Position numbers and translations under genes: made by a program
Part shown: positions 1 to 6,413 of the stretch, piece by piece
Position numbering within the stretch: the first letter of the stretch is position 1
Layout: every line of letters starts with the position of its first letter
Notes under the pieces: model-generated
Seen by the model: the letters and a program-made list of their open reading frames with translations, nothing else
Told to the model about the DNA's origin: nothing
Databases searched by the model: none
Origin: Clostridia bacterium
Lineage (GTDB): Bacteria > Bacillota > Clostridia > UMGS1810
Assembly (NCBI GenBank): GCA_017549745.1
Contig: JAFYUA010000222.1
Coordinates: 1 to 8,818 of the forward strand
Length of the DNA stretch: 8,818 bases
Direction: 5' to 3'

Positions 1-151
1 CAAATACCCCCATTCCGTCGGTTACCCACAGGAATTGATGATGCTTAAAACCATGTGGTCTTTGCATTTGAGGTTGAAAATAAATCTTGTTGATATTTGT
101 TGGCTCTATTGGAAATATGTTTTTTTTCCTTACGTTGGAATTGATATACAT
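1..151 (-). CDS. AraC-family transcriptional regulator, N-terminal fragment (cut by window edge)
   Basis: Fifty codons are open on the minus strand from an ATG at 151-149 to the window edge. The protein begins MYINSNVRKK and contains RPHGFKHHQFLWVTDGMGVF at residues 31-50. This RP-x-G...HQFLWVT-x-G-x-G-x-F pattern is typical of the N-terminal cupin (sugar-sensing) domain of AraC-family regulators; the DNA-binding helix-turn-helix half would lie outside the window. The start is supported by an AAAAGGA ribosome binding site (minus strand of 161-167), nine bases upstream, and by a consensus promoter behind it. The gene is divergent from the beta-galactosidase gene, a common layout for a regulator controlling its neighbour in response to a sugar. 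Codons 9-11 run through a tract of eight A residues. The family call rests on a short stretch only, so the subfamily and effector are unknown. Confidence 0.78.
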   Translation of the reverse strand, partial: MYINSNVRKKNIFPIEPTNINKIYFQPQMQRPHGFKHHQFLWVTDGMGVF

Positions 152-160
152 AACACAACA

Positions 161-167
161 TCCTTTT
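161..167 (-). promoter_or_regulatory. Ribosome binding site of the AraC-family gene
   Basis: The minus strand reads AAAAGGA here, nine bases before the ATG at 151-149. It selects that ATG over the ATG at 161-159, which directly abuts the purine run, is in another frame and meets a stop codon within 40 codons. Confidence 0.6.
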
Positions 168-215
168 ACTAAAATCTGTTATCGCAAACAGTTTTGCGCA
201 TGTGTCAGCAATATT

Positions 216-244
216 ATTATACTATTGCAAGCTTGTAGTGTCAA
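216..244 (-). promoter_or_regulatory. Consensus sigma-A promoter for the AraC-family gene
   Basis: On the minus strand there is TTGACA (244-239), a 17-base spacer (238-222) and TATAAT (221-216). Both hexamers match the sigma-70/sigma-A consensus exactly with optimal spacing. Transcription would begin near 209, giving an untranslated leader of about 58 bases before the regulator's ATG. The -10 box lies inside one copy of the GCAATAT repeat described separately, so a protein bound there would be expected to repress this promoter. Confidence 0.8.
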
Positions 245-252
245 TGTTTTTT

Positions 253-268
253 GAAAGAAAATTCTTTC
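253..268. repeat. Short inverted repeat GAAAGAA-N2-TTCTTTC between the divergent promoters
   Basis: Two perfect 7-base arms (253-259 and 262-268) are separated by AA. It sits just upstream of the regulator's -35 box. With arms this short in AT-rich DNA it could be chance, or it could be a dimeric operator. Confidence 0.3.
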
Positions 269-340
269 CTCAAAGTTAAGATTTTTGCAAATTTCTTATA
301 TTGCGCGCAATATGATTATATCCGTTGCAAAATGTTACCA

Positions 341-369
341 TTGAAAAACACTTCATCATGCAATATAAT
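341..369 (+). promoter_or_regulatory. Sigma-A promoter for the beta-galactosidase gene and probable operon
   Basis: TTGAAA (341-346) is followed by a 17-base spacer and TATAAT (364-369), a near-perfect sigma-A promoter. Transcription should begin near 376, leaving a leader of about 63 bases before the ATG at 439. The 16-base palindrome at 298-313 is centred about 70 bases upstream of that start, a usual distance for an AraC-type activator, while the GCAATAT copy at 360-374 covers the -10 box itself. No clear catabolite-response (cre) element was seen nearby. Confidence 0.75.
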
Positions 370-424
370 TATATTAAGATGATTTAGGTTAATATGAATC
401 ATGTTTCGATATAGTTTTACATTA

Positions 425-430
425 TGGAGG
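425..430 (+). promoter_or_regulatory. Ribosome binding site that sets the beta-galactosidase start
   Basis: TGGAGG ends eight bases before the ATG at 439. The upstream in-frame ATG at 424 overlaps this site, so it cannot use it and has no other good site. The start at 439 is therefore preferred. Confidence 0.8.
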
Positions 431-438
431 ATTTATTT

Positions 439-3381
439 ATGAACAGCGCGCAATGGCAGGATTCAACCTTTCTTCAAAAAGGCAGGGAGCCTGAGAGAAG
501 CTATTACATACCATTTCAGAGCGAAAATTCAGCACTCACTTTTGCCAAAAATGAGTCAGACAGATATGTATTGCTGAACGGTGAATGGGATTTTAAATTT
601 TATCAAAATTATTATGATGAGGAAGAAAATATCACTCTTTGGGATAAGGTCAGTGTTCCTATGAACTGGCAGATCCTTGGATACGAAAACCCTATGTACA
701 GTGATATGAACTATCCTTACCCGGTTGACTTCCCATATGTTCCCGATGGAAATTCTCTTGGTATCTATCGCAGAGAATTCGAGATAACCTCAGAGTGGAG
801 CAACAAAGAGACATATATGATGTTTGACGGAGTATGCTCTTGCTTTTATTTGTATATAAACGGTGAGGAAATAGGCTACAGTCAGGGCAGTCATATGTCG
901 GCGGAGTTTAACATAACGCCATACATTAAAGAAGGCTCCAATGAAGTTGTTGTAAAAGTTTTGAAGTGGTGTGACGGAAGCTATCTTGAAGATCAGGACT
1001 TTTTCAGACTGTCGGGTATTTTTCGTGATGTATATCTTCTGTCAAGAGAAAAAAACCATCTCAGAGACTTCGAAATAAAGACCTCCCTTGACACACTTTC
1101 TCTGAGCACAGATTACAAAGGTGTTGTCAGATATAATCTGTATGATGGAGACAAACTGTTGGCTTGCGGTGAGTTTTCAGGAATTCACGAAATAAAGGTA
1201 GACAATGCAAAACTCTGGACTGCTGAGACACCCAACCTTTATAATCTGGTTTTAAATGCCGAAGGCGAATATATCCCCGCAAAGGTTGGTTTCAGAACAA
1301 TTGAAACCTCTGATAATGGGGAACTGCTTATAAACGGAATTTCTGTTAAACTCAAAGGTGTAAATCATCACGACACGCATCCCGACAACGGATATGTTAT
1401 GACCCGTGATGACCTCAAAAAAGACCTGCTTCTGATGAAACAGCTGAATATAAATTGCATCAGAACCTCTCATTATCCCTCCACAGTTGATTTTATGGAG
1501 CTTTGTGATGAAATGGGATTCTATGTGGTTGACGAGGCAGACCAGGAAGCCCACGGCCTCGACATTATGATAGCCAATAACTGGGTTAACCGATTGTATG
1601 ATGATTCATTAATTGCAGATATGCCGCAATGGAAGGATGCTTTTGTTGAGCGGGCATCAAGGCTTGTTGAACGTGACAAAAACCATCCTTGTGTAATAAT
1701 GTGGTCAATGGGCAATGAAACATATTACGGCAAGAATATTGACGCAATGATTGAGTGGGTCAAAAATCGCAACACGGCTCCCCTCATCCATTATGAACGC
1801 ACATTTGAACTTGAAAATGACGCCTGCGGAGTAGATGTAATCAGCAGGATGTATCCGTGGTTTAATGAACTCGACAACCAGATAGCTTCCAAAGATAAAA
1901 GACCGTTTTTCATGTGTGAATATGCTCACTGTATGGGTAACGGACCTGGAGAGCTGGCTGATTACTGGGATGTAATCTACAAACACCCCAGGCTCATTGG
2001 AGGTTGTATATGGGAATGGGCAGACCACGCCATAAGAAGAGATGGCAAATATCTCTATGGCGGTGATTTTGGTGACATAATTCACAATGGCAACTATTGT
2101 TGTGACGGACTTGTGTTTCCCGATCGTTCCTTTAAAGCGGGCACCCTCAATGCAAAAGCAGTTTATCAGAACATCAGAATCACTCCTGTCGACTTGAAAA
2201 AGGGAATTTTCAAAATTAAAAATCTCTACGATTTTATACCTCTTTCCGATTTCACTCTTTCCTACACCGCAAGCAAAGACGGAGAGATAATAAATAACGG
2301 AAGCTTCAAATTCGATATAGCCCCAAAAGAAGAATGTGAGTTTGCACCCGATTATAATCTTCCGACCGAATGTGAATATGGCTGTTATATTGATTTTTCA
2401 CTTTGTTCGGATAATGAAGTTCTTTGTCTTGAAAAAGGCTTTGAATTTGCCTCGGTTCAGTTTGAACTTCCGGTTCAGAGAAAGAGCCTTGAAGAAATAT
2501 CACCATCAAGTGTTAAATACACTGAAGATAATCACAGGTTATACATAGACGGTGAAGGCTTTTCATATGTTTTCAGCAAAATAAAAGGAAATTTTGAAAA
2601 AATGACGGTGGACGGCAAGCAAGTTCTTAAAGATCATTGCCGCATGGGAGTGTGGAGAGCTCCCACCGATAATGACTGCGAAATTAAAAAAAGCTGGGGA
2701 CTTTATGATGACATTTATTCTTCGTGGAATATGAACAGACTTTTCCGAAAGATTTATTCGTGTGAAGTTGCTCGAGGGGAAAAATTCCAAATCGTTGTAA
2801 AAGGCAGTCTTGCAGGTGTGGGCAGAATCCCCTTCGCACACTACACAGCTTCATATACCATAGATTCAACTGGTAGAGTCGATGTTGATATCAACACCGA
2901 AATATCAGAAAAATGCTGTGAGCTTCCGAGATTCGGATTTGAACTTTTGATGAATCCTGAATTTAAGCGTATCAAATATTTTGGAATGGGTCCGTCTGAA
3001 ACCTATTGTGATATGCAGAGCCATGGAAAAATGGGATGGTATAATTCGGATGCCGAATCTGAATATGTTCCCTACATCAAGCCTCAGGAGCATGGCAATC
3101 ATATAAAAACAAAATATCTTGAAGTGACCGATGATGAGGGAGCAGGTCTGGTGTTTGTTGCCGATGCAGAATTTGAATTTTCTGTATCTGAGTACAGCGC
3201 CGATCAGCTTTCTGAGGTTACACACAGCTTCGAACTGGAAAAAGAAAACACGACCTTTGTGCGTATAGATTATAAGGTTGCAGGACTTGGCTCAAGATCA
3301 TGCGGACCTAAACTTGCTGACAAATATAAGGTCAATGAAAAGAGATTCAAGCACAGATTTCATATACTTCCCACAGTCTAA
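439..3381 (+). CDS. lacZ: Beta-galactosidase, LacZ type, glycoside hydrolase family 2
   Basis: This 980-residue enzyme should hydrolyse terminal beta-D-galactosides such as lactose and galacto-oligosaccharides by the retaining mechanism. It has no signal peptide, so it is cytoplasmic. Domains in order: jelly-roll sugar-binding domain (about 35-195), Ig-like domain (200-287), TIM barrel (289-577), a fourth linker domain (578-680) and the Bgal_small_N domain (695-978). The acid/base is Glu427 in WSMGNE and the nucleophile is Glu494 in CEYAH. Glu370 and His372 in DEADQEAHG match the E. coli metal ligands; Asp187 (SYLEDQD), His311, His345 and His497 match other active-site residues. Aligned by eye, E. 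coli Asn102, Asn604 and Trp999 become Asp89, Asp556 and Cys955. The length is close to E. coli LacZ (1023) and all five domains are present, so it looks intact. It is first in the probable operon. The family is certain; the natural substrate is not. Confidence 0.95.
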   Translation: MNSAQWQDSTFLQKGREPERSYYIPFQSENSALTFAKNESDRYVLLNGEWDFKFYQNYYDEEENITLWDKVSVPMNWQILGYENPMYSDMNYPYPVDFPYVPDGNSLGIYRREFEITSEWSNKETYMMFDGVCSCFYLYINGEEIGYSQGSHMSAEFNITPYIKEGSNEVVVKVLKWCDGSYLEDQDFFRLSGIFRDVYLLSREKNHLRDFEIKTSLDTLSLSTDYKGVVRYNLYDGDKLLACGEFSGIHEIKVDNAKLWTAETPNLYNLVLNAEGEYIPAKVGFRTIETSDNGELLINGISVKLKGVNHHDTHPDNGYVMTRDDLKKDLLLMKQLNINCIRTSHYPSTVDFMELCDEMGFYVVDEADQEAHGLDIMIANNWVNRLYDDSLIADMPQWKDAFVERASRLVERDKNHPCVIMWSMGNETYYGKNIDAMIEWVKNRNTAPLIHYERTFELENDACGVDVISRMYPWFNELDNQIASKDKRPFFMCEYAHCMGNGPGELADYWDVIYKHPRLIGGCIWEWADHAIRRDGKYLYGGDFGDIIHNGNYCCDGLVFPDRSFKAGTLNAKAVYQNIRITPVDLKKGIFKIKNLYDFIPLSDFTLSYTASKDGEIINNGSFKFDIAPKEECEFAPDYNLPTECEYGCYIDFSLCSDNEVLCLEKGFEFASVQFELPVQRKSLEEISPSSVKYTEDNHRLYIDGEGFSYVFSKIKGNFEKMTVDGKQVLKDHCRMGVWRAPTDNDCEIKKSWGLYDDIYSSWNMNRLFRKIYSCEVARGEKFQIVVKGSLAGVGRIPFAHYTASYTIDSTGRVDVDINTEISEKCCELPRFGFELLMNPEFKRIKYFGMGPSETYCDMQSHGKMGWYNSDAESEYVPYIKPQEHGNHIKTKYLEVTDDEGAGLVFVADAEFEFSVSEYSADQLSEVTHSFELEKENTTFVRIDYKVAGLGSRSCGPKLADKYKVNEKRFKHRFHILPTV

Positions 3382-3425
3382 GCTTAAAATTTAAATAAAT
3401 TAATAAAAAAGAAAGGGAGATTTTA

Positions 3426-6341
3426 ATGAAAAAATTTTTAAGCGTAATGTTGGCAGTGTTTATGCTGCTGACAGCAGTACCGGGCTTTGCTGCCCCACAA
3501 TTCGATGATAGTGATCTTGCAGATTACACCCAAGTTGACATTAAAAGTGCAAGACATATTAGCGAGACCGGAAATATTGCATTTTCAGGTGACAAAATGT
3601 ATGTTTACGGCTCGGGTTCCAACTATGTGTTTGTCAGAATAGCAATACCTCAGCCCGAAAGCGGAAAAACATTAGCCAGTTTTGTACTCCGCGCAAAAGG
3701 CTGGTATTCTTCAGCCAAAACATCTCTTGTTGCATACAAGTTCGCCGGTGATGACTGGAAAGATACAGAACTTGTTTACAAAGGCGGAGACGCTTCCATT
3801 GCGGCACTGTTTACCGACGCAAATCTTTTGCCGGTTGAGTTTGCTCAGGATGGAAGCAATGATACAAAATACAGCTTTGATTTGACCGATTATGCAAACA
3901 CCTGTCTTGCCAACGGCGACACCGATGTATGTCTTGCATTGACTTGCAGCAGTACATATATGGTATATCCTCCCGATTCAACCTATGGTGCTGATAAGCT
4001 CAAAGCATATGTAAGATTTGATGACGCACCTGAATTTGGTTTTGTAAGTTCAACACCCCAAGACGGTGCAACTGATGTTTTACCTTATGCTGACCTTTCC
4101 ATGACTTTCAACAACCCTGTAAAAAGTGCAGAAGTATTTATAAATTCCAATGCAGTACCACAGGATAAGGTTATTTTTTCCGGTTCAAAAGTAAGCATTA
4201 ACTATCCTCTTCCCGCTTCAAGCGAATGCACAGTTACTGTTACAGCTACAGACAGTTTCGGCGCTGAAATTACCAAATCAATAACAGTTACCACAACATC
4301 AGCCGATTCGATGCTTTATAACGACGGTGATCTCAAAGGCTATGATCAGCTTGCAATAAAAAATGTCCGACACATAACCGAGACTGCAAACACTGCATTT
4401 TCGGGTGACAAGAAATACATCTACGGCACAGGTGCAAACTATGCCTTTGTGAGACTTGCAATTCCCGAAACACCTGCGGGCAAACAGATTGGCAGATTTG
4501 TTCTCAGAGTTACCGGTTGGTATAGTGACGACAGATGTGCGACAATAGCATACAAATTTGCAGGCGACAATTGGAATGATGAATCCCTTGTCCATGTTGC
4601 AGGAGGAAATACTGATGTGGCATCAGCTTTCACTGAGTCAAATAAACTTCCTGTAACATATGTTAAACACGAATCATCCGTTAACTATACCAGATACAAT
4701 ATCGATCTCACCGATTATGTAAATGAATGTATTGCGGCAAATCAGGACGACATCTGTCTGGCACTCACCGCAAGCTACACATATCAGATTTATCCTGCAG
4801 ATGCATCAAGCAGTACCGACAAAATGAAGGCTTATGTAATATACGAAAATGCACCGGCACTTTCCTTTGAAGACTCCATTCCCGAAAATGGTGCATCGGA
4901 TGTATCTCCCTGTGAACCTGTTACCGTAAGCTTCAACAACGCAATCGAGTCAGCAGTTGTTAAGGTTAACGGAACAGTTATTCCTTCTAACTGCATTACA
5001 TATAGCGGCAAAAATGTAAAAATTGATTATGAATTGCCTGCAAACTCTGAATGCAGTCTTGCAATAACTGCAACCGACATTTACGGTTCTGAAACTTCTG
5101 AAACTATCAGTTTTACAACGGGCAGAAACGCAGTTGTGAAAGAAGCTGCAGCACTCGAGGCATATTTTGTAAATGGTGATTCATCTACTGCTGTTACAGA
5201 CTTTTCATCTGATACTCTCTCCCCCAAAACAATTATTTACAAAGTTCCTCTTCCGCAAGTGAAAAGCGGTTCAATCATTGAAAGCTACAAGCTTAAATAT
5301 ACAATAGGCGTATGGTCTTCGGGTGCAATCACATCTCCTGCAGAGGCACAGATTGCAGGCTACAAGCTTCCTTATGACCTCACCCTTGCACAGGTTAAGT
5401 ATTCTGATATAGAATCTTCTCTTACAGACGCAAACAAAGCCGGTTCTCACAAGGTAACAGAAGAATTAAAGGGTGTATATGCAACAAATACAGCATACAC
5501 AAGCGCTGAAATGGATATTACAGGCTTTGCAAGAGAAAGCATTGCAGCAGGCAAAGACCATATGTACATTGCTCTTACCGGAACAAATATGAATGTGAAA
5601 TTCTACGGCACCAAAACAGACGGCGCAGATGTGGAAAATGCTGCAGCAAAATATGCTTATGTTGTAAACAACGCTCCCGAGTTCAAAACATCCGATGTGA
5701 CCGTAACTCTTTGCGGAAGGAATGTGAAAGAAGTATCATTCATTCTTTCTACAAATCTTGCAAATGTGGCAGATAAAGTAATCATAAGAGACAAAGCAAC
5801 CAAACAAAAAGCCGAAGCAGTATTTGGTGTGGATTCTTACACAGGAAAAATCTCTCTTGTATCTCCCGCAGCTCTTGCTCAGGAAGTTGAATATGAAGTA
5901 GTTGTTCTTTCAGGTGCAGCCGATACATATGGAAACGCTTTGTCTGAAGATCTTGTTGTTGCACAGTTCACAACAGGCATTGACATTGTGACATATCAGC
6001 CCAAAATAACGATGGCTGATGCAACAGTTACCGATTTTGATGAATTACAGACCCTTGGCTCTGTACAGGTGGGAGCTTCTGTAAAAGGTGTAACCGTGAT
6101 TGAAAACAACACTTCAAATGAATTGGTTGTTAATATGATAATTGCAACCTACAAGAGCGCAACAGAACTCTCAAATGTTGAGATTGCGCAGCGCACAATT
6201 GCTGCAGAAGCTTCATTAACTATTGAAAGTTCAAATATTACCGTCAACTCGGAGGATGACATTGTAAAAGTATTTGTCTGGGAAAATATGAGCGCACTCA
6301 ATCCTCTTACCGTGTTTGGAGATTGTCCTGTCAACCAATAA
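3426..6341 (+). CDS. Exported repeat protein: three DNRLRE/CBM96-like plus Ig-like modules
   Basis: A 971-residue protein with a classical signal peptide (MKK, hydrophobic core, likely cleavage after Ala22 in PGFA-AP). Three tandem modules follow: residues 28-299, 300-574 and 575-851. Each starts with a sandwich resembling DNRLRE/CBM96 domains (F-V-R-I/L-A-I-P, F-V-L-R, AYKFAGD-x-W, a DLTDY stretch and a closing AYV strand) and ends with an Ig-like domain. The first two Ig domains carry P-x-x-GA-[ST]-DV, like bacterial Big_5/SbsA Ig domains. The C-terminus (852-971) is another sandwich ending KVFVWENMSALNPL, a type seen in clostridial surface proteins and glycosidases. There is no SLH, LPXTG, dockerin, C-terminal membrane segment or catalytic domain, so it is an exported structural or binding protein. 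It lies 44 bases after lacZ with no terminator between, and an AAAGGGAG site sits six bases before the ATG. Carbohydrate binding is an inference. Confidence 0.85.
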   Translation: MKKFLSVMLAVFMLLTAVPGFAAPQFDDSDLADYTQVDIKSARHISETGNIAFSGDKMYVYGSGSNYVFVRIAIPQPESGKTLASFVLRAKGWYSSAKTSLVAYKFAGDDWKDTELVYKGGDASIAALFTDANLLPVEFAQDGSNDTKYSFDLTDYANTCLANGDTDVCLALTCSSTYMVYPPDSTYGADKLKAYVRFDDAPEFGFVSSTPQDGATDVLPYADLSMTFNNPVKSAEVFINSNAVPQDKVIFSGSKVSINYPLPASSECTVTVTATDSFGAEITKSITVTTTSADSMLYNDGDLKGYDQLAIKNVRHITETANTAFSGDKKYIYGTGANYAFVRLAIPETPAGKQIGRFVLRVTGWYSDDRCATIAYKFAGDNWNDESLVHVAGGNTDVASAFTESNKLPVTYVKHESSVNYTRYNIDLTDYVNECIAANQDDICLALTASYTYQIYPADASSSTDKMKAYVIYENAPALSFEDSIPENGASDVSPCEPVTVSFNNAIESAVVKVNGTVIPSNCITYSGKNVKIDYELPANSECSLAITATDIYGSETSETISFTTGRNAVVKEAAALEAYFVNGDSSTAVTDFSSDTLSPKTIIYKVPLPQVKSGSIIESYKLKYTIGVWSSGAITSPAEAQIAGYKLPYDLTLAQVKYSDIESSLTDANKAGSHKVTEELKGVYATNTAYTSAEMDITGFARESIAAGKDHMYIALTGTNMNVKFYGTKTDGADVENAAAKYAYVVNNAPEFKTSDVTVTLCGRNVKEVSFILSTNLANVADKVIIRDKATKQKAEAVFGVDSYTGKISLVSPAALAQEVEYEVVVLSGAADTYGNALSEDLVVAQFTTGIDIVTYQPKITMADATVTDFDELQTLGSVQVGASVKGVTVIENNTSNELVVNMIIATYKSATELSNVEIAQRTIAAEASLTIESSNITVNSEDDIVKVFVWENMSALNPLTVFGDCPVNQ
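3507..5978 (+). repeat. Three tandem protein-coding modules of about 275 codons
   Basis: Modules are encoded at 3507-4322, 4323-5147 and 5148-5978, that is 272, 275 and 277 codons. Modules 1 and 2 are close relatives: by hand count 41 of the first 66 aligned residues are identical, and the paired Ig domains also align throughout. Module 3 is much more diverged but keeps the order of sandwich then Ig domain and the NNAPEF/DDAPEF-type junction. This shows repeated internal duplication, the second much younger than the first. Confidence 0.75.
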
Positions 6342-6355
6342 ATAAGTTTACTTGT

Positions 6356-6391
6356 GTAACCGCTGAATAATATGGATTATTCAGCGGTTAC
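6356..6391. promoter_or_regulatory. Perfect 16-bp hairpin between the two surface-protein genes
   Basis: The arms GTAACCGCTGAATAAT (6356-6371) and its exact reverse complement (6376-6391) flank a four-base loop, ATGG. It lies 14 bases after the stop of the repeat protein and six bases before the next gene's ribosome binding site. No T-run follows on either strand (TAAAACGG follows on the plus strand), so it is not a classical intrinsic terminator. Likely roles are partial termination, protection of the upstream mRNA 3' end, or RNA processing that sets different expression of the genes on each side. Confidence 0.75.
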
Positions 6392-6397
6392 TAAAAC

Positions 6398-6403
6398 GGA
6401 GGA
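6398..6403 (+). promoter_or_regulatory. Ribosome binding site that sets the start at 6414
   Basis: GGAGGA lies ten bases before the ATG at 6414, whose product begins with a normal signal peptide. The in-frame ATG at 6372 sits in the hairpin loop, has no binding site, and would place a polar 14-residue extension before the signal peptide. Confidence 0.8.
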
Positions 6404-6413
6404 TACTGTTATT

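Larger units (their letters stand above)
208..374. repeat. Three copies of GCAATATNATTATAY in the divergent control region, with a central palindrome
   Basis: Plus-strand copies are GCAATATTATTATAC (208-222), GCAATATGATTATAT (307-321) and GCAATATAATTATAT (360-374). Start-to-start distances are 99 and 53 bases. The first overlaps the minus-strand -10 box, the last contains the plus-strand -10 box, and the middle one is the right half of a perfect 16-base palindrome, ATATTGCGCGCAATAT (298-313). The palindromic hexamer TTGCAA also recurs at 225-230, 285-290 and 325-330. The repeats are directly visible; that they are operators for the adjacent AraC-family regulator is an inference. Part of the similarity could come from AT-rich -10 sequence alone. 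Confidence 0.6.

Noticed and set aside
159..161. Alternative ATG start for the minus-strand regulator
   Set aside because: It is in a different frame, reaches a stop codon at about codon 39, and abuts its purine-rich site too closely; the ATG at 151-149 opens the AraC-like frame.
379..402. Inverted repeat ATGATT...AATCAT in the lacZ leader as a possible riboswitch or attenuator
   Set aside because: Six-base AT-rich arms with a 12-base loop are too weak, and no conserved aptamer core or terminator is visible in the 63-base leader.
394..414. Six-codon upstream open frame (ATG at 394, TAG at 412) in the lacZ leader
   Set aside because: It has only a weak AGG before it at short spacing and no codon pattern suggesting a leader peptide; such a short frame is expected by chance.
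1252..3225. Several minus-strand open frames of 60-126 codons inside the beta-galactosidase gene, and a plus-strand one at 2336-2548
   Set aside because: They lie fully within a well-supported GH2 gene, lack recognisable domains and plausible ribosome binding sites, and are shadows of its codon use.
4299..6334. Minus-strand open frames within the exported repeat protein gene
   Set aside because: The plus-strand protein has a clear signal peptide and internal repeats; the opposing frames show no domain, start signal or promoter.
6356..6400. Intrinsic terminator call for the 16-bp hairpin
   Set aside because: No run of T follows the stem on the plus strand or the minus strand, so it was recorded as a regulatory hairpin instead.
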